Part shown: one piece after another, positions 16,843 through 24,528 of the stretch
Layout of the letters: every line of letters starts with the position of its first letter
Numbering within the stretch: position 1 is the first letter of the stretch
DNA from: JANQIO01 sp038746745
Lineage (GTDB): Bacteria; Pseudomonadota; Gammaproteobacteria; Pseudomonadales; Halieaceae
Length of the DNA stretch: 61,241 nucleotides
Direction: 5' to 3'
Assembly: GCA_038746745.1 (NCBI GenBank)
Contig: JBCDKJ010000018.1
Span: 1-61,241, forward strand
Program-made: the position numbers and the translations under genes
The notes under the pieces: model-generated
Databases searched by the model: none
What the model was told of the DNA's origin: nothing
The model's input: the letters and a program-made list of their open reading frames with translations, nothing else

Positions 16843-17901
16843 TTATAGATCAGGAGATGCAAGCGCTGACGACAGCACGCGGGCGGTGACGTCGACGATA
16901 GGGATGACGCGATCGTAGGCCATTCGGGTGGGGCCGATAACTCCCAGTACGCCGAGCGTGTCGGCACCGTCGCTGTAGGGGGCCGTAATCACGCTGTAAC
17001 CGCCGAGTCCGTCAAAGCCCGCTTCATCGCCGATAAAAATCTGGATGCCCTCGGCACGAGTGCAACGCTCCAGCAGGTGCAGCAGATCCTTTTTGCGCTG
17101 AAATGCTTCAAAAAGCTCCTGTAGCCGCTCCAGTTCCTCGGGTGAGGCGCTACCTACCAGCTTGGATTCACCCGCAACAACGTATTCATCCTCTTCCGAC
17201 TCGCTGTCTTCAAAGACCTGGCTCGCCAGATCCAGGGTTGCCTGCATATAAGTATCGATAGAGCGCCGGTCGGCTTCCATCTCTGTGACCACCTGGCGTT
17301 TGATCTCATGCAGGCGCGAGCCGGCAAAGCGCTGGTTCACCAGGGTCGTCGACAGCCGCAGTTCTTCTTCGGTGTAGCGGCGCTGGGTATGAATAATGCG
17401 GTTTTGCACTTCACGCTCGTCCACCACCATGATGACCAATACCCGATCACCGTCGAGTGGCAGAAACTCCACCTGTCGCAGCTGGCTGGAATTCTTTCGC
17501 GGCACGGTAACAAGGCCAGCGTGGGCGGTAATACTGGACACCAGCTGGGATGCGGAGTGCACAAGCTGGCGGGCGGGAAGATCCGGATTCAGCTCCTCGC
17601 TAAGCTCCTGACGCAGCGTTGTGATGCCAGAGAGATCGATAGGCTGGACCTGCAGCAGGGTGTCAACAAACAGACGGTAGCCTGCGGAAGTGGGGATACG
17701 GCCGGCGGAGGTGTGCGGCGATGCCAGATAGCCCCGATCCTCCAGGTCTGACATGACGTTGCGCACTGTGGCCGCAGAGACCGGCAGACCAGCCTCTTCC
17801 AGCAGGGTTTTGGACCCCACTGGCTGACCGTCCCGAATATGCCGCTCCACCAACGTTTTCAGAAGGATTCGCGCGCGCTGGGACAAGTCCGTGTTCGACA
17901 T
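16843..17901 (-). CDS. hrcA: Heat-inducible transcription repressor HrcA
   Basis: HrcA binds CIRCE elements to repress chaperone genes and is activated by GroEL. The 352 residues have an N-terminal winged helix (RARILLKTLVERHIRDGQPVGSKTLLEEAGLPVSAATVRNVMSDLEDRGYLASPHTSAGRIPT), a GAF-like middle, and the C-terminal block YSVITAPYSDGADTLGVLGVIGPTRMAYDRVIPIVDVTARVLSSAL seen in all HrcA. It is absent from E. coli and most enteric gammaproteobacteria. It is divergent from recN and lies next to grpE, but no CIRCE (TTAGCACTC-N9-GAGTGCTAA) was seen upstream of grpE, dnaK, dnaJ or hrcA; its target is presumably groESL elsewhere. Confidence 0.94.
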   Translation of the reverse strand: MSNTDLSQRARILLKTLVERHIRDGQPVGSKTLLEEAGLPVSAATVRNVMSDLEDRGYLASPHTSAGRIPTSAGYRLFVDTLLQVQPIDLSGITTLRQELSEELNPDLPARQLVHSASQLVSSITAHAGLVTVPRKNSSQLRQVEFLPLDGDRVLVIMVVDEREVQNRIIHTQRRYTEEELRLSTTLVNQRFAGSRLHEIKRQVVTEMEADRRSIDTYMQATLDLASQVFEDSESEEDEYVVAGESKLVGSASPEELERLQELFEAFQRKKDLLHLLERCTRAEGIQIFIGDEAGFDGLGGYSVITAPYSDGADTLGVLGVIGPTRMAYDRVIPIVDVTARVLSSALASPDL

Positions 17902-17992
17902 GCTTTAGATTCTACCAACGCGTTTGCAGAAAATTCCATCCCCTGTGGCCAGGGCGGTTTTCGCCTCTGCACAACTGCGGTATAAAGTGCCC

Positions 17993-19639
17993 ATGCTCGC
18001 CCATATGCTCGTCAACAACTACACCATTGTGGAACAACTCGATCTCGAGTTGGCATCTGGCATGACTGTAATCACCGGCGAAACCGGTGCCGGAAAATCC
18101 ATCATGCTGGACGCGTTGGGACTGTGCCTGGGTGACCGTGCCGATCCCGCCGCTGTTCGCGCAGGTTGCGAACGAGCCGAGGTGACCGCCACCTTCGACA
18201 TCTCCAATATTCCAGCCGCGCAGCGCTGGTTGAGCGATCGTGAATTAAGTGTGGGTGATGAATGCATTCTGCGCAGGGTGATCACACGCGAAGGTCGCTC
18301 GCGCGCCTTTATCAATGGCAACGCCAGCACGCTGCAGGACTGTGCCCAGCTCGGTGAATTGCTGATCGATATTCATAGCCAGCATGCGCACCAATCCCTG
18401 TTGCGCCGAGACACCCAGCGTCGCTTACTGGACGACTACGCCGGACAATCCAAAGCCGCCCGCGACCTCGAGCAAACCGCCTCAGATTGGCTGCGCAGGC
18501 AGCGCGAGCTGGAAACTCTGACAGCCGCGCGGGATGAACAATCTGCGCGGGCCCAGTTACTCAGTTACCAGGTGGAAGAACTTGAGCAGCTGGCGCTGGG
18601 AGAGGGAGAGCTGGACGCGCTGGAGCAGGAGCACCGCCAGTTGGCCAATGCCGATCGCATTCTGGCCCAATGCCAGCAGGCTATGGAGATAGGTGAGAGT
18701 CAGGAAAGCACAACGCGATCTGCGCTGGCCCTACTGCAGGACGACGCGATGTCAGGTGCCGCAATCGATAACGTTCGCGAGATGCTCGACAGCGCTGCGA
18801 TACAACTGCAGGAAGCGCAGGCTGAACTGCGCCGCTACGTCGACCAGCAGGAGCTTAACCCCGCGCGTCTGGCAGAGGTGGAGCAGCGCCTGGATAAGCT
18901 TCATGACATCGCGCGCAAACACCGCGTGCAGGCGCGAGACCTGCCCGAGCTGTATACGAACCTTAGCGAGGACCTGGCCAGCCTGACGGGCAGCGGCGAC
19001 CGCATCGAGACCCTGCAAAGTGAACTTGCAGAACTCGCACAGCGCTACGACGCCCAGGCCAGCGCACTCAGCAAAGCCCGAGACAAGGCCGCCAAAAAGC
19101 TTAAGAAGGCGGTAGAAAAACAGCTTAGCGAACTGGCCATGGAGCGGTGCACCCTGGATCTGGCGCTGGTTCCTCGAGAATCCGACAACCCACACCCTCT
19201 GGGCCGGGAAGACATCGAAATTCTGATCAGCACCAACCCCGGACAATCACCTCGCCCTCTCGGCAAAATTGCCTCCGGCGGGGAACTGTCGCGTATCAGC
19301 CTCGCGATTCAGGTGGTTTCTGCCAGCGTTAACACGGTGCCCAGCATGGTCTTCGACGAGGTCGATGTGGGCATAGGCGGCGCCGTTGCCGAGGTGGTTG
19401 GCAAGCTGCTTCGAGCCATGGCCAGCAACAGCCAGGTCATCTGTGTCACCCATCTGCCCCAGGTCGCCGCCCAGGGTGAAAACCATCTGCGCGTCAGCAA
19501 AACTGCCGATAAAGAGCGCACGAGAGCGGAACTCAAAACCCTGTCCGAAGGCGACAAGGTGGAGGAGATTGCCCGGATGCTGGGCGGCATCGATATCACC
19601 GACAAAACCCGGGAAGCAGCTCGGGAAATGCTGGGGTAA
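17993..19639 (+). CDS. recN: DNA repair protein RecN (SMC-like ATPase)
   Basis: RecN is an SMC-family ATPase that tethers DNA ends during recombinational repair of double-strand breaks. The protein (548 residues from the ATG at 17993) opens LVNNYTIVEQLDLELASGMTVITGETGAGKS with the Walker A GETGAGKS. Long coiled coils occupy the middle (RQRELETLTAARDEQSARAQ, KARDKAAKKLKKAVEKQLSEL). The ABC signature and Walker B follow: GKIASGGELSRISLAIQ and SMVFDEVDVGIGG, then CVTHLPQVAAQGENH. The in-frame extension to 17924 was rejected because the family starts at ML. No LexA box (CTG-N10-CAG) was recognised upstream, although recN is SOS-controlled in E. coli. Confidence 0.95.
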   Translation: MLAHMLVNNYTIVEQLDLELASGMTVITGETGAGKSIMLDALGLCLGDRADPAAVRAGCERAEVTATFDISNIPAAQRWLSDRELSVGDECILRRVITREGRSRAFINGNASTLQDCAQLGELLIDIHSQHAHQSLLRRDTQRRLLDDYAGQSKAARDLEQTASDWLRRQRELETLTAARDEQSARAQLLSYQVEELEQLALGEGELDALEQEHRQLANADRILAQCQQAMEIGESQESTTRSALALLQDDAMSGAAIDNVREMLDSAAIQLQEAQAELRRYVDQQELNPARLAEVEQRLDKLHDIARKHRVQARDLPELYTNLSEDLASLTGSGDRIETLQSELAELAQRYDAQASALSKARDKAAKKLKKAVEKQLSELAMERCTLDLALVPRESDNPHPLGREDIEILISTNPGQSPRPLGKIASGGELSRISLAIQVVSASVNTVPSMVFDEVDVGIGGAVAEVVGKLLRAMASNSQVICVTHLPQVAAQGENHLRVSKTADKERTRAELKTLSEGDKVEEIARMLGGIDITDKTREAAREMLG

Positions 19640-19664
19640 TTCCCACCATTTCTAATTCTAAGCG

Positions 19665-19845
19665 GAGATTCGCTTGAGCTTGCTTGGCGCCGTGAAAACT
19701 TTTTCCACAGGAAAAATTTTCACGCCCCCTGATGAAGTCAGGATGTGAGAGGTAACCGAGGAAGGCAGGAATTAGCTTTACGGCTATAGCGCCAGAACTC
19801 TCAGCCTATGAGCCGGATAAAAAATTTTCCCGTGGAATTAGCCGG
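19665..19845. repeat. Hairpin repeat unit (A-B) downstream of recN
   Basis: The type A palindrome at 19691-19724 is nearly identical to the copy at 16536-16569, again preceded by GATTCGC and GCTTGCTTGGCGCC. A type B copy with arms CCGGATAAAAAA / TTAGCCGG lies at 19813-19845. The intervening 88 bases also resemble the A-B spacer of the hrcA array (GAGAGGT, CTATAGCGC or CTACAGCGC, TATGAGCCGG). It lies between the convergent recN and fur stops and could act as a bidirectional terminator. Confidence 0.78.
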
Positions 19846-19941
19846 CCCACGATCCGCTAGAGGCACTGGCATGAGGTACACATTTACGAGAGCGCGCAGG
19901 CCCAGCTCGGCAGAAGGCCGCGTGCTTGAGGGTGGAAAGGG

Positions 19942-20355
19942 TTAGTCTTTCTTACGAACGTAAAGCACCAGGGAATGGTCGACCAACTCGTAGCCGTGTT
20001 CCTCAGCGAGTTGATGTTGTCGCTTCTCGATAACAGGATCGACGAACTCAATAACCTCGCCGGACTCCATGCAGACCATGTGGTCGTGGTGCTCGCCCTT
20101 GGCGAGTTCGAAGACCGAGTGGCCCGTTTCGAAGTTGTGCCGTGCGACCAGACCCGCAGTCTCAAACTGGGTCAAAACGCGGTACACCGTCGCCAGGCCC
20201 ACGTCTTCACCAGCATCCAAAAGCGCGCGATACACATCCTCAGCGCTCATGTGCTGATCGTCGGTGTGCGCGGTTTCAAGGATCTGCAGGATCTTTACCC
20301 GCGGGAGTGTGACTTTCAGCCCTGCTTTGCGCAGCTCGTTGTTCTCAGAGGCCAT
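19942..20355 (-). CDS. fur: Ferric uptake regulator Fur
   Basis: Fur represses iron-uptake genes with Fe2+ as corepressor. The 137 residues begin ENNELRKAGLKVTLPRVKILQIL and contain the recognition helix DVGLATVYRVLTQFETAGLV and the metal site GEHHDHMVC. The usual structural-zinc CxxC is CMES here (only Cys95 remains), as in Pseudomonas aeruginosa Fur; zinc binding must differ from E. coli Fur. It is divergent from bamE, the conserved gammaproteobacterial arrangement. It may control the FecR/TonB genes at 48-55 kb, though no Fur box was identified there. Confidence 0.96.
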   Translation of the reverse strand: MASENNELRKAGLKVTLPRVKILQILETAHTDDQHMSAEDVYRALLDAGEDVGLATVYRVLTQFETAGLVARHNFETGHSVFELAKGEHHDHMVCMESGEVIEFVDPVIEKRQHQLAEEHGYELVDHSLVLYVRKKD

Positions 20356-20431
20356 CCGGTAGCGTTCCTGTATTCAGCCCTACGGCTGGGGTATGATGCC
20401 ACCCCTTCTCTGGAAGTGAAAGCCTGACACC

Positions 20432-20869
20432 ATGGGCCCGTCAAACCAACGCTGCAAGCATCTCTCGCAATGGCGCCCGCGCCTGCATCGGCTCATGCTA
20501 TTGCTGGCGATTACGAGTATCGCGGGCTGCAACAGCTATGGCTTTCCCGGGGTGTACCGGATCAATGTCGAGCAGGGCAACATTGTGACCATGGATATGC
20601 TGGACCAGCTTAAGCCCGGTATGACCACACGCCAGGTTCGCTACATCCTTGGCACGCCGCTCATCGAAGACCCCTTCCGCACTGATCGGTGGGAGTATCT
20701 GTACATGATCCGCAATGGGGAGAACACGCTGGCGGAATCGCGTCTGTCGGTGTATTTCGAAAACGACAAGCTCACCCATTTCACCAGCTCTGTGCCGCCA
20801 TCAGGCCAGGAAACGGCTGAGGAAGAGACAGCATCAGAGAATACTGACGAGGACAATGGCGCCGCGTAA
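20432..20869 (+). CDS. bamE: Outer membrane assembly lipoprotein BamE (SmpA/OmlA)
   Basis: BamE is a lipoprotein subunit of the BAM complex that inserts beta-barrel proteins. The product (up to 145 residues) has a signal segment ending in a lipobox SIAGC, then the family core GVYRINVEQGNIVTMDMLDQLKPGMTTRQVRYILGTPLIEDPF and WEYLYMIRNGE. A Glu-rich tail of about 25 residues follows the conserved domain. The ATG at 20432 gives a rather long signal region (about 34 residues before the Cys); a start at an internal methionine is possible. Divergent from fur, as in pseudomonads. Confidence 0.93.
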   Translation: MGPSNQRCKHLSQWRPRLHRLMLLLAITSIAGCNSYGFPGVYRINVEQGNIVTMDMLDQLKPGMTTRQVRYILGTPLIEDPFRTDRWEYLYMIRNGENTLAESRLSVYFENDKLTHFTSSVPPSGQETAEEETASENTDEDNGAA

Positions 20870-20873
20870 AGCG

Positions 20874-21182
20874 CTAGTCGCCTTCACGGCGACTCCTGGC
20901 TTCTGCAGCGCGACGCTTGCGCACTTCTTTCGGGTCGGCAATTAAGGGTCGGTAGACTTCCACCCTGTCGCCGGTCTTCAACACCTGACTGTCTTTAATC
21001 GCCTTGCCAAAGATCCCCAGCTTGGCGTTAGCGAGATCTAGGCCTGGAAACTGCCGCTCCAGGCCAGACTGCAACACGGCTTCACGCGCTGTCGTGCCAT
21101 CGCTGACCGTCAGGCCAACAATCTGCTGTTTCTCTGGCAGGGCGTAGGCCACTTCTACGGCAACGGCGCTGCAATCAGTCAT
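20874..21182 (-). CDS. rnfH: RnfH family Ubiquitin-like protein (UPF0125)
   Basis: This 102-residue protein of the RnfH/PasI family has a ubiquitin-like beta-grasp fold: VAVEVAYALPEKQQIVGLTVSDGTTAREAVLQSG and LGIFGKAIKDSQVLKTGDRVEVYRPLIADPKEVRKRRA. The C terminus is basic. It is usually paired with ratA, as here (43 bases downstream), and the pair was described as the RatAB/PasTI toxin-antitoxin module in E. coli, although the antitoxin role of RnfH is disputed. It converges on bamE with four bases between the stops. Confidence 0.92.
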   Translation of the reverse strand: MTDCSAVAVEVAYALPEKQQIVGLTVSDGTTAREAVLQSGLERQFPGLDLANAKLGIFGKAIKDSQVLKTGDRVEVYRPLIADPKEVRKRRAAEARSRREGD

Positions 21183-21225
21183 CTTGCTGCTACTTTTTCA
21201 TCCCGGTCTGCGTGCTGCAAGCATA

Positions 21226-21654
21226 CTAGTAGAGCGCCTGCGCACGCGAACTAATGGCATCCACCAGATGCGAGGCCACTGACTCAAACAGTTTTCCTGC
21301 CGCTGCACCCAACACTGAGCTGCGCAGTGTAAATTCCAATTCCAGGCTGACTTTACACGCGTCATCGCCAAGCGCACGAAACTGCCAGCAGCCGGCAAAC
21401 TGGTCAAAGGGACCTTCCACCAGCGTCAGTTCGATACGCTCCGGCGGTACAAGCTGATTGCGGGTGGCGAAGCTCTGCCGAATACCGGCGCGCGCGAGGT
21501 CTAGCCTCGCTTCCACCAGCGCCCCGTCGCGTTTCAGGATTTCAGCACCAACGCAGCCATCCATGAAGTCCGGGTAGGCCTCGATATCGTTCACCAACGC
21601 AAACAACTTGTCTGCTGGATAGGGCAACAGCACACAGCGATCAATGCGCGTCAC
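21226..21654 (-). CDS. ratA: RatA/PasT family START-domain protein
   Basis: A COQ10/START-domain protein of 142 residues: TRIDRCVLLPYPADKLFALVNDIEAYPDFMDGCVGAEIL and FDQFAGCWQFRALGDDACKVSLELEFTLRSSVLG. RatA of E. coli was reported to bind 50S subunits and block 70S assembly; the eukaryotic and bacterial COQ10 relatives bind ubiquinone, so a respiratory role is the alternative. Its ATG overlaps the stop of the upstream transporter gene (ATGA), and rnfH follows. It sits close to smpB, a common gammaproteobacterial order (smpB divergent from ratA). Confidence 0.93.
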   Translation of the reverse strand: MTRIDRCVLLPYPADKLFALVNDIEAYPDFMDGCVGAEILKRDGALVEARLDLARAGIRQSFATRNQLVPPERIELTLVEGPFDQFAGCWQFRALGDDACKVSLELEFTLRSSVLGAAAGKLFESVASHLVDAISSRAQALY

Positions 21655-23027
21655 GCGGCGGAAAACCTGTCAAAAAGGGCAGTAACCATCACCAGCATAA
21701 TGACCGGCGGCACCACGTAGCGCAGGCAGGCGCGCCAGAATTTCACCAGCTTCCGACTCTCACGGTACAACTCCACCCGCAGAATTTCGGGTCGCATCTG
21801 ATAGCCCACCAGCAGCGCGGTAGCGAGCGTGACCACGGGCAGTAATATCGCCGTGGTTACCGTTTCCAGGAGCGCAAAGAAGGATTTGTCTCCTGCCATC
21901 GTGGCGTCCTGCCAGACATTGAAAGAGAGCGCGCAGACCATTGCCACCGCCCAGGTCGCGGTTCCCAGCAGCGCCGCCGACAGCGGTCGGGCCAGCCGCA
22001 TGCGCTCAACCAAATAGGCCATGGCGGGCTCCGCCAGCGCTATCGCCGACGCCAGTGATATCAAAGACACCGTGAGAAAAAACAGGGTGCCCAGCCACTC
22101 CCCCTGCGCAATATTGCCAAAGGCATAAGGCAATCCGACATAAAACAGGCTTGGGCCCATCGCGGGCTCCAGGTTACTCGCAAAGGCGAGTGAAAAAATC
22201 ACCACGCCGCCGGCAAATGCCAACACTACATCCAGCAGCGCCACTGCTAACACCACGCGCCCCAGCGGCGTCTTCTCCGGTGCATAGGCCCCAAATGCCA
22301 GTCCGACACCGGCACCAACACCGAGCGTGTAAAAGGCCTGGCTCAGGGCAATCAACACAGACCGCGCGCTGAAGTCATACCAGTTCACGGAAAACAGGAA
22401 TTCTCCCGCCCGCTGCACATTGCCGTACTCCAGTGCGAAACCCAGCAGCATGGCAAACGCGACCAGCAGCAGCGGGCCGAGCAGCCAAAACAGCGGTCCC
22501 AGCCCGCGATGAACGCCCAGTGCCGAGATCGCAAACACCCCGGCCACAAACAGACTTTGCCATTTCACCATAGCAACCGGGTCGGCCAACAGGTCAGAGA
22601 ATTCACGGCCCGCATCTGCGGCGCTGGCATCAGCAAAGGTGCCTGCCTGTATCAGCTCGATATAGGCCAGCGACCACCCTGCCACCACGCAGTGATAGCC
22701 CAGCACCAAAAAGCCCGTCAGCCCCGCCAGCCAGCCCAGCACCGTCCAGGCCTTTGACAGGCCGGAACGCCGCGCCGCGTACAGCAGGCTGCCGACGGGA
22801 TTGGCACGACCATGGCTGCCCAGCATCACCTCCGCCAGCAGCAAAGGTGCAGACACCAGTAACAGACATAGAAGATACGTGATAAGGAAAGGCGCGCCGC
22901 CCTGCTCACCAAGCAGCGTTGAGAAACGCCAGAGATTACCCAGGCCTATCGCAGACGCGGTCAGGGCAAACACAAAGGTGGTCCGGCTACCCCAGACGCC
23001 TGTCGCGGGTCGCGCAGCGATGCTCAT
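21651..23027 (-). CDS. Sodium-dependent transporter of the neurotransmitter:sodium symporter (NSS/SNF) family
   Basis: A polytopic inner-membrane symporter of 458 residues. The first segment reads GVWGSRTTFVFALTASAIGLGNLWRFSTLLGEQGGAPFLITYLLC, matching TM1 of the LeuT fold with the unwound sodium-binding GLGNLWRF. TM segments follow at regular spacing (about 11 to 12 in all), including AFYTLGVGAGVGLAFGAYAPEKTPLGR with the TM6 region. The start was set at ATG 23027; further in-frame upstream sequence overlaps smpB on the other strand. Substrate is probably an amino acid but not readable. It is translationally coupled to ratA. Confidence 0.9.
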   Translation of the reverse strand: MSIAARPATGVWGSRTTFVFALTASAIGLGNLWRFSTLLGEQGGAPFLITYLLCLLLVSAPLLLAEVMLGSHGRANPVGSLLYAARRSGLSKAWTVLGWLAGLTGFLVLGYHCVVAGWSLAYIELIQAGTFADASAADAGREFSDLLADPVAMVKWQSLFVAGVFAISALGVHRGLGPLFWLLGPLLLVAFAMLLGFALEYGNVQRAGEFLFSVNWYDFSARSVLIALSQAFYTLGVGAGVGLAFGAYAPEKTPLGRVVLAVALLDVVLAFAGGVVIFSLAFASNLEPAMGPSLFYVGLPYAFGNIAQGEWLGTLFFLTVSLISLASAIALAEPAMAYLVERMRLARPLSAALLGTATWAVAMVCALSFNVWQDATMAGDKSFFALLETVTTAILLPVVTLATALLVGYQMRPEILRVELYRESRKLVKFWRACLRYVVPPVIMLVMVTALFDRFSAA

Positions 23028-23105
23028 GCGCAGATTGTGCTGCATTACCAACATCTGTCGCAATACGAGGCTGACATCCCGATGTTTTCCGGCATACTGC
23101 GCGCC

Positions 23106-23588
23106 ATGAGCAAGAAGAAGCCCAAAGTTGCAGACAACACCATCGCGTTGAACAAGCGCGCCCGCTTTGACTATCACATCGACGATACTTTTGAAGCGGG
23201 CATTGCGCTGGCGGGCTGGGAAGTGAAGAGTCTCCGCGCCGGTAAGGCACAGATCACGGATACCTATGTGCTGGTCAAAAACGGTGAAGCGTTTCTGATG
23301 GGCGCACAAATTACACCGCTGCAAACCGCATCTACCCATGTGGTCGCAGACCCTATCCGTACTCGCAAGTTACTGCTTAACAAAAAGGAGCTGGCGAAGA
23401 TTGTGCAGGCCACCCAGGCCAAAGGCATGACCTGTGTGTGTACGGCGCTGTATTGGAAAAAGCATCTGGTGAAAGCCAAGATCGGGCTGGCCCGCGGTAA
23501 ACAGGATCACGACAAACGGCAGGATCAGCGCGATCGCGACTGGAATCGAACCAAGCAGCGGGTCGTTCGCGAGGCTGTTAAGCAGTAG
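23106..23588 (+). CDS. smpB: SsrA-binding protein SmpB
   Basis: SmpB binds tmRNA and mimics the tRNA anticodon arm to rescue stalled ribosomes. The 160 residues include IALNKRARFDYHIDDTFEAGIALAGWEVKSLRAGKAQITDTYVLVKNGEAFLMGAQI split over the OB-fold, and a C-terminal basic tail GKQDHDKRQDQRDRDWNRTKQRVVREA. I used the ATG at 23106, since SmpB starts near KKPKVADNTIALNK; in-frame ATGs at 23037 and 23082 would add residues overlapping the transporter's upstream region. Its partner RNA ssrA is 5.4 kb downstream, separated by the photolyase cluster. Confidence 0.97.
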   Translation: MSKKKPKVADNTIALNKRARFDYHIDDTFEAGIALAGWEVKSLRAGKAQITDTYVLVKNGEAFLMGAQITPLQTASTHVVADPIRTRKLLLNKKELAKIVQATQAKGMTCVCTALYWKKHLVKAKIGLARGKQDHDKRQDQRDRDWNRTKQRVVREAVKQ

Positions 23589-23657
23589 TAACAAGAACCA
23601 CGCCTTAGCCTGGCAACCCTCTTCCTTGCAACACTAACCCCGCGAACCTTGCGGCTT

Positions 23658-24416
23658 TCAGGCTTCCAACAGCGCCCGCACGGAAATAGCGACGCCAATC
23701 AACAGGCATAATCCGATAGCAACCGGACGATACCGAGCCGCGCCAAAGCGCAGAAAGGCGGCATAGCCCAAACGATCACCCAGATACATCGCAGGGTATG
23801 CCAACAGCGCCGGTAATACGGACCTGACATCCACCAGCCCCAGGACAGTGAAAGCGCACAGTGCCAGCACGGCAGTAAATGAAAAGTAGCCAATCATCAG
23901 CCCACGACAGGTCGCGGGATCTTTCTCTGTCGCCATGACATAGACGATGATAGGCGGGCCGGGAACTGCGAAGGCGCCGTTGCAGATGCCTGCCAGCAGT
24001 CCAACAAAGCTGGCAATGCGAGGCCGGGAGATGACCTGTCGCGGCCGAAACCGTGCCAGGAACACGCTGGCCACAATCGTTAACACGCCCAGACTGAGCC
24101 GAAACTGGTTAGGTTCAAACCACAGCAGCAATACCACCCCCAGGGCCGTGCCCGGTATGGCGGCCGCAAACATCGGCCAACGCTTCGGCAAGTCCAGCGC
24201 CTGCCGGTAGATGGGAAAGGTTTGAATACCTAACAGGAATACCAGAGTTGTACAGAGCACAACGACCTGAGTGGGTTCAAAGAACAGGGCGAACACCGGC
24301 ACGGCGGTTAGCGCGAAGCCAAACCCGGTAAAGGCGCGCAGCAGGGATGCAGCCGCCGTGATACTCCAGATAAGCACCAGTTCCAGCGGCGTGATGTCGA
24401 GAATGCCTGGCAGCAA
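23658..24416 (-). CDS. Sulfite exporter TauE/SafE (TSUP) family membrane protein
   Basis: A 252-residue polytopic membrane protein with about eight transmembrane segments. Family marks include the N-terminal ITAAASLLRAFTGFGFALTAVPVFALFF with the conserved GFGFAL motif, and the second-half repeat FVGLLAGICNGAFAVPGPPIIVYVMA with the conserved G-x-P-G-P-P turn. TSUP proteins move sulfite, sulfoacetate or other small sulfur-containing anions; the substrate is not identifiable. It is divergent from the DASH cryptochrome gene with about 110 bases between. Confidence 0.88.
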   Translation of the reverse strand: MLPGILDITPLELVLIWSITAAASLLRAFTGFGFALTAVPVFALFFEPTQVVVLCTTLVFLLGIQTFPIYRQALDLPKRWPMFAAAIPGTALGVVLLLWFEPNQFRLSLGVLTIVASVFLARFRPRQVISRPRIASFVGLLAGICNGAFAVPGPPIIVYVMATEKDPATCRGLMIGYFSFTAVLALCAFTVLGLVDVRSVLPALLAYPAMYLGDRLGYAAFLRFGAARYRPVAIGLCLLIGVAISVRALLEA

Positions 24417-24528
24417 GTGCGCACCTCTTTCGGCAAAGGCAGCATTTTAGGGAGGCAGCCCCTGCGGCGCAAAAACGCTGTCGCACATCTGCAAAAATCC
24501 GCCCGGCAGAGCGGCACGTATCTGGCAT

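Noticed and set aside
12147..17901. CIRCE element for HrcA
   Set aside because: No TTAGCACTC-N9-GAGTGCTAA-like sequence was seen upstream of dnaJ, dnaK, grpE or hrcA.
17902..17992. LexA box upstream of recN
   Set aside because: I looked for CTG-N10-CAG; only partial matches such as CTGCGGTATAAAGTGCCC are present.
20874..21654. RatA/RnfH as a dedicated toxin-antitoxin accessory module
   Set aside because: The pair is conserved core in gammaproteobacteria and next to smpB here; a housekeeping role is more likely, so it is not reported as a novelty.
23028..23339. N-terminal extension of the NSS transporter by 104 residues
   Set aside because: The extension is antisense to smpB and Cys/Arg-rich, and the family starts just before TM1 at the ATG 23027.
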